Virus record (IMG/VR): IMGVR_UViG_3300017963_000277
Coordinates: 1 to 64,000 of that record
Strand: one strand, 5' to 3'
DNA length: 64,000 nt
Origin: a virus
Shown here: positions 42,913 to 51,654 of the stretch, in pieces
How the letters are laid out: every line of letters begins with the position of its first letter
How positions within the stretch are numbered: the stretch's first letter is position 1
The notes under the pieces: generated by a model
The model's database searches: none
What the model was told of the DNA's origin: nothing
Seen by the model: only the letters and a program-made list of their open reading frames with translations
Program-made: the position numbers and the translations under genes

Positions 42913-43374
42913 ATGACTGGCTTTTTATTCCATTCGCCCGCAGAGGTAATCCACCAAGCTCTGTTAGATTTATCCCTAGCCAACGAGCCTAGCTACGGCT
43001 ACGATTGGCCTGCTTTCGTAGACCACCTACCGGAAGAAGACGACGATTCCATCTGCGTCTATAACACCGAAGGTACGATACAAGGTAGAATCCAACACGA
43101 CGGAGAGCCAGTAGAGTTTCACGGCATTCAAGTAGCCGTACGCTCCGCTGGTAAAGCGAACGGGCGTCTCAAGGCTCATCGGATAGCTAGAGCGTTAGAT
43201 ACTCAGGTACGGCGTACGGAAGTGACGGTGGGGTCGGTACTCTACCTAATCCAATCGTTTAACCGAACAACCGAAGTCGTCTCTGCCGGCTTCGATAAAG
43301 ATACGAGAAGACACTTACATACCATCAACGGTACGTTAAGCGTAATACAGACTGGAACCGGTTCTTCATCATAG
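42913..43374 (+). CDS. Tail terminator protein
   Basis: The 153-residue protein carries HIARALD-like helices and the pattern GIQVAVRSAGKANGRLKAHR, LDTQVRRTEV, SVLYLIQSFNRTTEV common to lambda gpU-type tail terminators. It sits between the completion and tube genes. AAAGGAGATAAACG precedes the ATG. Confidence 0.72.
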   Translation: MTGFLFHSPAEVIHQALLDLSLANEPSYGYDWPAFVDHLPEEDDDSICVYNTEGTIQGRIQHDGEPVEFHGIQVAVRSAGKANGRLKAHRIARALDTQVRRTEVTVGSVLYLIQSFNRTTEVVSAGFDKDTRRHLHTINGTLSVIQTGTGSSS

Positions 43375-43384
43375 GAGATAAACT

Positions 43385-43837
43385 ATGGTAACCACAAGTA
43401 GAGGTACTCCCGTCGGTACCAAGTTGGGGGACGGCTATCAATGTTTGATCGCGTTCGCCCAAGACGCAGACGTTAGCCTTTGGGAAAAGGCAGTAACTCC
43501 TCCGGGAATAGACGGTGGTGACGCAGTCGAAACTTCGACGATGCATAACACTACCTACCGAACGAAGGCAGCCCGACAGTTGAAGGAGCTTACCGATGCT
43601 TCCTTTACTGCGGCTTATGATCCTGCCGTCTACGATCAGATCGTCGCGTTGATTAACGTCGAAGGTTGGATCACGATTCATTTTCCGGACGGTTCTACCC
43701 TTGACTTTATGGGTTACCTCAAGAGCTTCGCTCCAGGAGAAATTGTCGAGGGTTCCCAACCCGAAGCTGAGTGCGAGATTGTCTGTACGAACGAGAATAG
43801 CACCGGAGCTGAGACTGGACCGACCTATACCGCGTAG
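43385..43837 (+). CDS. Major tail tube protein
   Basis: The 150-residue beta-rich protein with GTKLGDGYQCLIAFA, a conserved long loop, and TLDFMGYLKSFAPGEI has the size and position of siphovirus tube proteins. The strong terminator after the gene and its optimal ribosome site (AGGAGATAAACT) fit very high expression. Confidence 0.8.
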   Translation: MVTTSRGTPVGTKLGDGYQCLIAFAQDADVSLWEKAVTPPGIDGGDAVETSTMHNTTYRTKAARQLKELTDASFTAAYDPAVYDQIVALINVEGWITIHFPDGSTLDFMGYLKSFAPGEIVEGSQPEAECEIVCTNENSTGAETGPTYTA

Positions 43838-43854
43838 GGCCGCCGGTAGGTGCT

Positions 43855-43898
43855 CCCTAGGCTCCTGTATTCCCGCACGGGAGCCTAGGGCATTTTTA
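43855..43898 (+). terminator. Terminator after the tail tube gene
   Basis: CCCTAGGCTCC (43855-43865) pairs perfectly with GGAGCCTAGGG (43880-43890), followed by CATTTTTATT. It lowers expression of the chaperone and tape-measure genes relative to the tube. Confidence 0.9.
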
Positions 43899-43925
43899 TT
43901 AGCGGGTATCTACTAGGAGCGGCAA

Positions 43926-44291
43926 ATGACCGATCTAATTCAAGGTATCGAGTTTGATTCGTTGGAACCTATTCGCGTACCCGTTAAGCTCGCAGGAAAG
44001 CACTACGTCCTGAGAGAAGCTACGGGTCACGTGGCGGCCCAATATAAGAATAAGCTCATGGCGTCTACGGAGCTTGGTCCTGACTCAAAGCCGGTAAAGG
44101 TTAGAAACCTTGCCGACCTCGACCCATGGATCGTAGCGAACTGTCTTAGGGATGAGAACGATCTACCCGTCAAAGAGCAGACGGTACGTAGTTGGCCGAG
44201 CCATATCGTTGAAGCGTTAGCTACTAGAGCTAAACGTATCAGCGGCATCGATACCTCCGACGAAGACGAAGAAGAAACAAAAAACGAGTAA
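43926..44291 (+). CDS. Tail assembly chaperone, G product
   Basis: The 121-residue protein resembles lambda gpG-type tail assembly chaperones in size, acidic C-terminus (SDEDEEETKNE) and position just before the tape measure. It stops at TAA 44289. A slippery heptamer lies four codons before the stop, so part of the ribosomes should shift to make the longer GT product. Confidence 0.75.
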   Translation: MTDLIQGIEFDSLEPIRVPVKLAGKHYVLREATGHVAAQYKNKLMASTELGPDSKPVKVRNLADLDPWIVANCLRDENDLPVKEQTVRSWPSHIVEALATRAKRISGIDTSDEDEEETKNE

Positions 44292-44617
44292 AGGCTTGGG
44301 ACGGTTGGTTTAGACTCGCCAAGTTTTTGGGTATGTCGTTAGGCGAGTGTATGGATAAGGTTAGTTCTAGGGAGTACGAACTTTGGCAGGAGTGGTTTAA
44401 GCTCGATGCTAATTCGCCCAGTAGAACCGATCACTATCTGATGCAGATTACTCAAGACATACGCGGTCTATTCGCCAAACGTAGACCCAAGCTAGATGAT
44501 TGTAAAATCAAGTTCGAATGGTCCGACGACGATAAGCCAAAAGGTATCGGACCGAACTTGATGAAAGCGGCTAAGTCCGTTTGGTTTGCTCGCAGCGGTT
44601 ATAAGGGACCCAAGTAA
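43926..44617 (+). CDS. Tail assembly chaperone GT fusion by -1 frameshift
   Basis: A -1 shift at 44279-44285 joins the G frame to the open frame encoding RVKAWDGWFRLAKFLGMSLG and then CMDKVSSREYELWQEWFKLD. The latter matches T-domain sequences of gpGT chaperones (WxxWxxR-like start, REYxxW). The fused protein would have about 230 residues. The T frame has no good independent ribosome site and runs to the ATG of the tape measure (overlap at 44617). This mirrors lambda and HK97, which set the G:GT ratio this way. Confidence 0.8.
44279..44285 (+). promoter_or_regulatory. -1 ribosomal frameshift site A AAA AAC
   Basis: The heptamer AAAAAAC is in phase with the G frame (codons AAA 44280-44282 and AAC 44283-44285), exactly the X XXY YYZ arrangement, four codons before the stop. 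The -1 frame is open from here to the tape-measure gene. Confidence 0.85.
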
Positions 44618-47316
44618 TGGCGTCTACTCAAAACGTCGGAAACCTACTAGTCAAACTTCTAGGTGACGACAGCCAATATCAGAAGATGCTTAAGAAGGTA
44701 AGTGCCTCTACGATGCGTTGGGGTAAGCAACTTACCATGGCCGTAACCGGTCCCATTCTGGCTGGTCGTGGATTAGCTGTTAAAGCGTTCGCAGACTTCG
44801 ATCAAGCTATGGTAGAGTCTACCTCTATCATGTCTGCTAGTGAAGAGCAAACTAAGCGGATGGAACAAACCGCTCTTAACTTGTCTAAAACTTCTACGAA
44901 AGGTCCAGCTGAACTTGCGAAGTCTTACTACTTCCTAGCCTCTGCCGGTTTAGACGCAGAGAAGTCTATGGCGGCGTTACCTACGGTGATAGACTTCGCA
45001 ACGGCTGGAGCTTTTGATATGGCCCAAGCTACCGACTTACTTACCGACGCCCAAACGGCGTTAGGTATAGAAGTTGACGACGCTGGCGCAAATATGAGAG
45101 GTCTTGGAGACCATATCGTTTTAGCCGCACGACAAGCCAACGCATCCGTACAACAGTTTTCTGAGTCTATTACGGCTGACGCGGGTGTAGCTGCTAGAAA
45201 CTTCGGTATGGAAATCGAAACGACGATGGCCGTGCTAGGTGCCTACGCCTCTGCCGGTAAGAAGGGTGCTGAGGGCGGTAACCTTATGGGCCGTGCTACT
45301 CGGTTGCTTACTAAGGCATCTAGAGAAAATGGAGAGGCGTTTAAGAAGTATGGTATCGATGTAGTCGACAAGTCTACGGGTAAGTATCGAAACTTCATCG
45401 AGATCATAGGAGATATGGAGAAGGCATTCGAGGATATGCCTGAACCTATTCGGGACGCTGCTCTAGAAGAACTTGGATTCGCTGCGTTGGCCCAGAAGTC
45501 AATTACGCCGTTACTTGGTATGACCGACGTGATGAAGGAGTTTGAAGCCGGTCAGAGAAAAGCAGCCGACACGATGGAAGAAGTGAAGGAAAAGCAGATG
45601 AAATCCTTCGCTAACCAGTGGAAGCTACTTAAGAACGAAGTCACGGTGGCGATGATCGAGATAGGTAAAATTCTTGCTCCGACTCTTATGAAGTTGAGGG
45701 AACTACTTTCCAAAGCTATCAAAGAATGGTCGAAGCTATCACCCGAAGTAAAGAAGAACGCCGTAGCCGTCACTGGTGTCGTGGCGGCTATCGGTCCAGC
45801 GTTGATAAGTTTCTCGCTGATGGTTACCGCCGTCAAGTCCGTAGGTACCAGCGTACTCTTTATGACGAAAGCGTTTCAAGCGGCAAAAACTATGCTAACT
45901 TCGTTAACGGTTACGACTCAGATTGCTACCGTTACCATGGGAGGTCTTAAGAAAGCTATCACCGCTGTAAAGATCGGGCTAGCTACTATGCTGGGTCCAA
46001 TCAGTCTAACTATCGCAGCGGTAACTGCTATCATAGCCGTCGTTATCGAAATGACTGTAGGTTGGGATGGAGCGTTAGAGGCTATAAAGAACTGGGCTAA
46101 AGTAGGTCTTGGGTTTATACAAAACTTTTCGACTAACGTTAAGATCCTTTGGGACTGGCTCAAAGAGAATTGGCTTAAGCTCCTTAAGGCTTTGGTTGTG
46201 GCTTGGGCTAAGACACAACTCTTTCTCTGGAAGTCCGTAGCCGCAGCCTTTCGTATCATCCTACGCATCGTCATAACCGCATGGGGAGCTTGGTTGAAAA
46301 TCCAAGCCAAAGCCATCCAGTTTATGTTTAAGATGATCGCCAAGATACCAGGGTTCATTGCTAAGGTATTTATGAGCGTCCTCAAAATAATCTGGTCGGT
46401 ACTTTCTAAAATACCAGCGATGGTAGGCACCGTATTCAAAGCGGCGTGGGGAGTAATCAAAGCTCTACCTGGATTAGTATTCAAAGCGGTAGGTGCTATC
46501 ATCAGCGGCATCGTTAAGATGTTTAAGGCTTGGGTCAACTTTCAAGTTACTATCTTCAAGAAACTCTTCACCGGAGACTTAGTAAAGTGGGCTTGGGAAG
46601 GTCTCAAGTCTGTGCTTACTTTCTTCGCGGACATGGCGAAGAAGGGATGGGATATTCTTAAGAGCATCTTCACCGGAGAGTGGGTAGACTTAGGGAAGTT
46701 TGGAGACGACTTTAAGACCGGTTTTGAAGAAGGTACTAACCCAGCCGGTCTAATGGATCAAGTTAAAAAGATTATCGAAGAAGAAACCGCTGGCCTAGAG
46801 AATCCCCTCAACGGTGTCTTCGACGACTTAGATATGCCGGAGTTCGAGACGGAGTTTGCGGGTATGGCGAATGAGGTCGGTGATCTAGCTGGAGAGAATC
46901 TCGCCAAAGGCACAGGTGATCCGACTAACTATGGAGAAGTCTTCAACGGAGTTAAAGGCTTTCTAGGAGACGTCTGGGATGAAGCTAACAAGATGGCGAT
47001 AGACGGAGTAAAGACGGGCACCGACAAAGCCGGAGAGATGGCGGACGCTACCAAGAAGAAACTTCAAGAAGTTTTCGTTGGACCCAACGCAGCCGTTACT
47101 AAGGGAAGTCAAGAATACTACGACTTACTCTCTAAGGTACAGCCAGCGACTACTCCAGCTACGGCTACGCCGGTTCAATCCGCCGAAGCTACTAATCAGA
47201 AACAACTGACGGTCACCGAGCACATTTCTAGGGGTATTAGCGAACTCGTAAAGCTAACCCAAAAGATGGTAACCAAACCCCAAGTAGAAGTTCAAGAAGC
47301 AGGACTAACCTCATGA
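44617..47316 (+). CDS. Tape measure protein
   Basis: The 899-residue protein sets tail length. The N-terminal 330 residues match the TP901-type tape-measure domain (FDQAMVESTSIMSASEEQTK, FLASAGLDAEKSMAALPTVI, ITADAGVAARNFGMEIETTM). Two or three hydrophobic segments at about 380-480 and a basic Trp-rich helical region at about 500-680 follow, as in proteins that enter the host membrane with the DNA. The C-terminal end is acidic and disordered. It is the longest gene in the tail block, after the GT pair. Confidence 0.92.
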   Translation: MASTQNVGNLLVKLLGDDSQYQKMLKKVSASTMRWGKQLTMAVTGPILAGRGLAVKAFADFDQAMVESTSIMSASEEQTKRMEQTALNLSKTSTKGPAELAKSYYFLASAGLDAEKSMAALPTVIDFATAGAFDMAQATDLLTDAQTALGIEVDDAGANMRGLGDHIVLAARQANASVQQFSESITADAGVAARNFGMEIETTMAVLGAYASAGKKGAEGGNLMGRATRLLTKASRENGEAFKKYGIDVVDKSTGKYRNFIEIIGDMEKAFEDMPEPIRDAALEELGFAALAQKSITPLLGMTDVMKEFEAGQRKAADTMEEVKEKQMKSFANQWKLLKNEVTVAMIEIGKILAPTLMKLRELLSKAIKEWSKLSPEVKKNAVAVTGVVAAIGPALISFSLMVTAVKSVGTSVLFMTKAFQAAKTMLTSLTVTTQIATVTMGGLKKAITAVKIGLATMLGPISLTIAAVTAIIAVVIEMTVGWDGALEAIKNWAKVGLGFIQNFSTNVKILWDWLKENWLKLLKALVVAWAKTQLFLWKSVAAAFRIILRIVITAWGAWLKIQAKAIQFMFKMIAKIPGFIAKVFMSVLKIIWSVLSKIPAMVGTVFKAAWGVIKALPGLVFKAVGAIISGIVKMFKAWVNFQVTIFKKLFTGDLVKWAWEGLKSVLTFFADMAKKGWDILKSIFTGEWVDLGKFGDDFKTGFEEGTNPAGLMDQVKKIIEEETAGLENPLNGVFDDLDMPEFETEFAGMANEVGDLAGENLAKGTGDPTNYGEVFNGVKGFLGDVWDEANKMAIDGVKTGTDKAGEMADATKKKLQEVFVGPNAAVTKGSQEYYDLLSKVQPATTPATATPVQSAEATNQKQLTVTEHISRGISELVKLTQKMVTKPQVEVQEAGLTS

Positions 47317-48266
47317 GTGCTACTGTTAAAGGAAGAATAGATTGGGGATTAGACCGAGACAACGAAGGTCATCGTACGTACAAGCTACAGAGCTTAGTCA
47401 AATGTTCTTCTTCTCTCGATGGTCCGGCTACGGTTATGACCGCAAGCGGTCTACCCTCTATAGGCTCCTTCTGGGCGTTCGGTAACGAGACCGACCCCTG
47501 GGCGTTCTGCTATCCGACGATGAAGGTTACTCCGGTCAATACCGGCGAACCTAACATCTGGTGGGAAGTAGAACAGACGTTCTCAACGAAACCCCTAAAT
47601 CGTTGTCAGGATGAGTCCGTAGATGATCCGCTCCTAGAACCTCCGAAGATTAGCGGTAGCTTCGCACGGTTCCAAAAGGAGATAGAACGTGACCGCAATA
47701 ACGCTCTTATCAAGAGTAGCTCTCACGAGATAGTACGCGGTATCGAGAAAGACGCGTCACGCCCGCAAGTAAATATCTCGTTTAACTCTCCGATCCTAGC
47801 TCTAGACACTATCTCTAGTATGATAGACGGCGTTAACTCCGTACCGATGTGGGGCCTAACCACGAGAAAGATCAAGCTAACTACGGTCTCCTGGGAAAGG
47901 AAGATGAATGGCCTTTGTAACTACTACTACACGAAGAATCTTCAATTCGAAGTACGCTACGAAGGTTGGGACGTAGAAGACTTAGTAGACAAAGGCTTCA
48001 AGTGTTTACGGGGTAAGTGGAATAAAAGCGGTACGGGAGATGGAGCTACCTACTCCTGGGAACAAGACTCTGGCTTAGACCCCGAAGACCCAGACCACTT
48101 TATCGTAGCCAAAGACGCTAACGACGAGAACGCCCCTCAAGAGACTCTTTTAGACGGCAGCGGTGGGCGTCTAACCGATCCCAACAGTCCAGTCTTTCTA
48201 AGTACGGTAGAACTCTACCACGAATACAATTTTCTAGAGTACGGTGTCCCAGCCGTCTTAGCTTAA
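47313..48266 (+). CDS. Tail tip protein (unassigned)
   Basis: The 317-residue protein overlaps the tape measure stop by 4 bases. It is beta-rich with several Trp and Cys (GSFWAFGNETDPWAFCYPTM, WWEVEQTFSTKPLNRCQDE). It follows the tape measure where distal-tail proteins usually lie, but I do not see a diagnostic Dit motif. Most likely part of the tail tip. Confidence 0.6.
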   Translation: MSATVKGRIDWGLDRDNEGHRTYKLQSLVKCSSSLDGPATVMTASGLPSIGSFWAFGNETDPWAFCYPTMKVTPVNTGEPNIWWEVEQTFSTKPLNRCQDESVDDPLLEPPKISGSFARFQKEIERDRNNALIKSSSHEIVRGIEKDASRPQVNISFNSPILALDTISSMIDGVNSVPMWGLTTRKIKLTTVSWERKMNGLCNYYYTKNLQFEVRYEGWDVEDLVDKGFKCLRGKWNKSGTGDGATYSWEQDSGLDPEDPDHFIVAKDANDENAPQETLLDGSGGRLTDPNSPVFLSTVELYHEYNFLEYGVPAVLA

Positions 48267-48276
48267 GGAACATACA

Positions 48277-48693
48277 ATGGCTAACGAAGCGCAGATTCGC
48301 AGTAGTCTACAAATAACCACGACTAACATCGAGCATCGTTCGTACCCTACGGCGTTTAACGCCGACGTCACCGGAGAGCTAGGCCCCACCCCTGGAGCTT
48401 TCCTAGCTACGGTAGCCGGTACGGACGTAGATATGTCCGAGATAACTACACCGGGTTTCTGCGAAGTAAAGAACTACGACGCAACAAACTTCGTTGAGGT
48501 AGGAGTCTACGACGACGGCGGTTTCCATCCGCTCTTAGAAGTAGGCCCAGGAGAGTTCTATACTATCAAGCTCTCTCGAAACCTAGGAAGCCAATTCGGT
48601 ACGGGAACAGGCACGACCGATACCGGCGTTACTCTCCGCGTTAAAGCGGATACAGCGGCATGTAAAGTTTACGTAGGAGCTTTCGAAAGATGA
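48277..48693 (+). CDS. Hypothetical tail-region protein
   Basis: The 138-residue beta-rich protein contains FCEVKNYDATNFVEVGVYDD, LLEVGPGEFYTIKL and VTLRVKADTAACKVYVGAFE, a jelly-roll-like strand pattern. Probably a baseplate or tip component. TAAGGAACATACA precedes the ATG. ATGA overlap with the next gene. Confidence 0.6.
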   Translation: MANEAQIRSSLQITTTNIEHRSYPTAFNADVTGELGPTPGAFLATVAGTDVDMSEITTPGFCEVKNYDATNFVEVGVYDDGGFHPLLEVGPGEFYTIKLSRNLGSQFGTGTGTTDTGVTLRVKADTAACKVYVGAFER

Positions 48694-49220
48694 GCGGCAC
48701 GATATTCGAAGGTAGTGAAGAGAGAGGATCAATTACCGGCAGAGATAACGAGATTATCTACAAAGGTAAACCAGTCCAGCCTCTTAACTCTACCCAACCG
48801 GAACGTAATCTACTAACCGTAGTCCATACGGTACATCACCAACTAGAAGGAGAACAACCGCGTACAGTCCAGGACTCGTATACTACAGAACTTACTACTC
48901 CTCAGGAAACCTACTCACGAAGTCAGTTAGCTACTACCGATTGGGTTAGTCTAGACTTCGGTTGGTTAGAACCTCACGAAGTAGGTATGATAGTCATCCA
49001 AAATCTAGAGGGTAGACGCCACCAAGTAAATCCTTCGAACGCGGAACTAGAGCATATCAACTCTCGGATCATAGAACTTACCCACCTCGGTCAAGAAGAA
49101 ACGCCGTGGCCTATCTTCCCCAAACGTTCGTTCGTAGCTCATACGGAGTACGCCGACAAACTAATCATCCGATGTAGATACCAACAAGCTAAGTTTCGTT
49201 TGACTCTTATACCTAAATAG
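48690..49220 (+). CDS. Hypothetical tail-region protein
   Basis: The 176-residue protein has hydrophilic N- and C-terminal beta segments (DWVSLDFGWLEPHEVGMIVI, YADKLIIRCRYQQAKFRLTL). It is tightly coupled to the previous gene. No family recognised; tail tip component by position. Confidence 0.55.
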   Translation: MSGTIFEGSEERGSITGRDNEIIYKGKPVQPLNSTQPERNLLTVVHTVHHQLEGEQPRTVQDSYTTELTTPQETYSRSQLATTDWVSLDFGWLEPHEVGMIVIQNLEGRRHQVNPSNAELEHINSRIIELTHLGQEETPWPIFPKRSFVAHTEYADKLIIRCRYQQAKFRLTLIPK

Positions 49221-49227
49221 GTAAACC

Positions 49228-49875
49228 ATGACCGCTCTTTATACTCTTTCTGAAAGCGATGTAGATGTACTAAGACGGATAGTACATATGTATCGTAATA
49301 TGAATAGCCTCCAAAAGAAGCGGTGGCTAGATAAGAGCCAGACTGCGAACGACATCTACATCGCCAAGGTAACTTCTGAAGGTATCCAAGCTCTCTCAGA
49401 TACAACCCCTGGCTCTGCTGTCTGCGACATCTATCGAATAGATCCACTTACTCCTAGCATCACTGAAGTAGGTATCGAACGAGAGATATTCAACGTTAGC
49501 GAAGACGAGATTGAAGAGGGCTACGTTCCAGTACTAAGGACAAAGGGCGGACCTTGGATAGCTTCGGGCGTACCCTCTGAAGAATCGACCCGGATGAAGA
49601 AGTTCTGTAGGTGGATCGCTGAAGAAGATTTTACCCAGGAAGATGAGTGGTGGTGGGCTACTATAGAAGTTCAATACGGTCCTGGAACAGCTCATACCGA
49701 AGGTGGTACGGGTACGGGCTCAGGAACTAGCGGTATCTCTATTAAAGTTTACAACCTTCTTCGTCACGACGGCTCAAGTGATACGTATGAATTCTACGCC
49801 GACGAAGGTGATAGAGGTACGGCGTTTTGGCATCAAGAAGAAGAGTGGATCTGTATCTTGCCGGAGTGTCCCTAA
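49228..49875 (+). CDS. Hypothetical tail-region protein with Gly/Thr linker
   Basis: The 215-residue protein has a helical N-terminus (DVDVLRRIVHMYRNMNSLQK), a beta middle with FTQEDEWWWATIEVQYGPG, then a Gly/Thr/Ser linker (GGTGTGSGTSG) and a small C-terminal beta domain with DEGDRGTAFWHQEEEWICIL. The two-domain layout with a flexible linker suits a surface tip protein. No family recognised. Confidence 0.55.
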   Translation: MTALYTLSESDVDVLRRIVHMYRNMNSLQKKRWLDKSQTANDIYIAKVTSEGIQALSDTTPGSAVCDIYRIDPLTPSITEVGIEREIFNVSEDEIEEGYVPVLRTKGGPWIASGVPSEESTRMKKFCRWIAEEDFTQEDEWWWATIEVQYGPGTAHTEGGTGTGSGTSGISIKVYNLLRHDGSSDTYEFYADEGDRGTAFWHQEEEWICILPECP

Positions 49876-50567
49876 TGGCTGGAAGCGGTTGGTGGTGTTG
49901 TTGTTCCGAGTGTATTATTTTCCAAGACGAGTTTACTCGCAGCGGTACGGGTACGTACACGTCAGAGCTAGGTCCGGACTATACCGAACAAGACGATACT
50001 ATCGCAGAGATAGTAGACCACCGCTTGAAGATTACTAAAGGAGCGGTTCTAGTTAACACCGTCTTGGACGATAAGCAAGGAGCGTTCTATCTAGATATTT
50101 ACTTTGCTGAGATCAAGTTAGGTAACTGGATTGAATTCTGGTTCTATCACGAGAGTCCTTCCGTTCCGGCACTAAAAGCTTCATTCGCTGCTAGTCCTGC
50201 CGTAGGTTCTGGTACCGACTTTTGGATAGCGTCTCTTTGGGATCTAAAGCAAGGATGGTACCCAGACAACGTAGAGCTAATACCGGATTGTAATACTAAC
50301 CAGATGCCGGTAGCCGAAGACAGTACAAAACGAGTAACTATCTCATACGACCGTACCACCTTTCGAATAAACGAAGGACCAACCCCTACCGGATACCACT
50401 ACGAACTCTGGCGTTGCTATGATCCCCCTAAAGAAGCATCTACTCAGGTTATGATCGTTAACGCCGGCACTAATCCTATCTACCTCGATACTCTCTGGTG
50501 GTCCGACCATGAGGTCCATGATCCGCTTTGTCCGTGGGCCGGTTGTTTCTGTGAGGCTCTTGAGTAA
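49875..50567 (+). CDS. Cys-rich tail-region protein, lectin-like fold possible
   Basis: ATG 49875 (TAATG overlap) is used; the frame is open further upstream without a ribosome site. The 230-residue protein opens with a Cys-rich stretch (SGWWCCCSECIIFQDEFTRS). A beta-sandwich pattern follows (KQGAFYLDIYFAEIKLGNWI, TKRVTISYDRTTFRINEGP) like concanavalin-type lectin domains, then CPWAGCFCEALE at the end. It may bind surface glycans. Fold prediction is tentative. Confidence 0.55.
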   Translation: MAGSGWWCCCSECIIFQDEFTRSGTGTYTSELGPDYTEQDDTIAEIVDHRLKITKGAVLVNTVLDDKQGAFYLDIYFAEIKLGNWIEFWFYHESPSVPALKASFAASPAVGSGTDFWIASLWDLKQGWYPDNVELIPDCNTNQMPVAEDSTKRVTISYDRTTFRINEGPTPTGYHYELWRCYDPPKEASTQVMIVNAGTNPIYLDTLWWSDHEVHDPLCPWAGCFCEALE

Positions 50568-51172
50568 TGGTTTCTAGATTCCCTATCTCTGACGCTCCTA
50601 TCTCCGGTAAGTCTTCTGGTAAAGGAACTACCCTAGTAGAGTGTCTCACCGGAGACTTAACTTTAACTCTAACTCAGGGGATTGATCCAGGTACGGGTTC
50701 AGAGCTACCCTGCTGCGAACAACTACCTTGGTCTCAGGAATATACGATAAACCAAGTCTACCGTTCGATGGTTTACTGGAGCTCTGATTTAGTAGAGCTT
50801 TACTACCTACCCTGCGCGGCAGGGCCGGAGACCGGAGCAACCTACCACTACATCCAATGGTTCTTTAGATGCGACTACGAAAACGATGCCCTATGGAAAC
50901 TTAGTTGGTGGCCCTACCATGGACAGTACGATGATCGTAGTTGCTTAGAACTACCTGACATGGCGGTAGCACCAACCGATTGGGAGTGGGATTTTATAAG
51001 TGCCGACTGTGATCCGTTTACTATCGAGTTCTCTAAGACGCTATACGTGGGTCCCACAACAGTCCAGGCAGACATAGGTCCTTGCTTTCGAGAAGATCAA
51101 GACACCGACCCTAACAACTGCCTCTACTACGATGACTACTCCTGCCCTCTATTTGTAACGATAACTCAATGA
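50567..51172 (+). CDS. Cys/Trp-rich tail-region protein
   Basis: The 201-residue protein is rich in aromatic residues and cysteine (CCEQLPWSQEYTINQ, YHYIQWFFRCDYE, LWKLSWWPYHGQYD, NCLYYDDYSCPLFV). It shares style with the preceding Cys-rich protein and overlaps it by one base; the two may be partners. Disulfide bonds would be unusual for a phage tail assembled in the cytoplasm. Function unknown. Confidence 0.55.
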   Translation: MVSRFPISDAPISGKSSGKGTTLVECLTGDLTLTLTQGIDPGTGSELPCCEQLPWSQEYTINQVYRSMVYWSSDLVELYYLPCAAGPETGATYHYIQWFFRCDYENDALWKLSWWPYHGQYDDRSCLELPDMAVAPTDWEWDFISADCDPFTIEFSKTLYVGPTTVQADIGPCFREDQDTDPNNCLYYDDYSCPLFVTITQ

Positions 51173-51654
51173 ACCCTTGCGAATGTAAACCCGATCCTAC
51201 CGGTAAAAGTATTTGGTGTCCCCGCCACCGAATGTATAAGGGCCCACGTTGGGTAAAACTTTGTCAAACCAATAAGGTATACTTTGAAGCTTGGGAAACC
51301 GGAGTAGGACCAGGGCAGAATCTAGTTAAAGCTCAAGACGTAGTAAAGAAAACTAAGACGCCAGGTCCAGGAGACTTTCTACATTCACTCCTAGGAAAGC
51401 TAGGCATCAACCCTACGAAGAAGTGTAAGTGTAAATCGCGTATTCATCTAATGAACGTTTGGGGGCCAGACGGTTGTGAGAAGAATCTAGACAAGATCGA
51501 GAATTGGTTAAGAGAAGAAGCCAAAGCTCAGGACTTACCCTATTGGGGTTTCGCGGCAAAACTTTTGATCAGAAGGGCTATTAGTAATGCGAGACGAGCG
51601 GCAAGTAAGGTGGGCGGTGGGAATAACGACAGTACCGAAACGGATCAACGATGA
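51169..51654 (+). CDS. Cys-rich putative zinc protein
   Basis: The 161-residue protein starts CECKPDPTGKSIWCPRHRMY, then has GPRWVKLC and CKCKSRIHLMNVWGPDGC. Together these give at least two plausible metal sites. The C-terminal part is helical (LDKIENWLREEAKAQ). It overlaps the glycosyltransferase gene by 68 bases. The pairing with a glycosyltransferase gene looks conserved in style (WGPDGC, then helices), but I cannot name the family. Confidence 0.55.
   Translation: MNPCECKPDPTGKSIWCPRHRMYKGPRWVKLCQTNKVYFEAWETGVGPGQNLVKAQDVVKKTKTPGPGDFLHSLLGKLGINPTKKCKCKSRIHLMNVWGPDGCEKNLDKIENWLREEAKAQDLPYWGFAAKLLIRRAISNARRAASKVGGGNNDSTETDQR

Noticed and set aside
44327-44617. T-domain ORF as an independent gene
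   Set aside because: No ribosome site; better explained as the product of the -1 frameshift at 44279-44285.
45918-46538. Leftward ORF of 206 codons inside the tape measure gene
   Set aside because: Antisense shadow of an Ala/Lys-rich helix region; no start signal.
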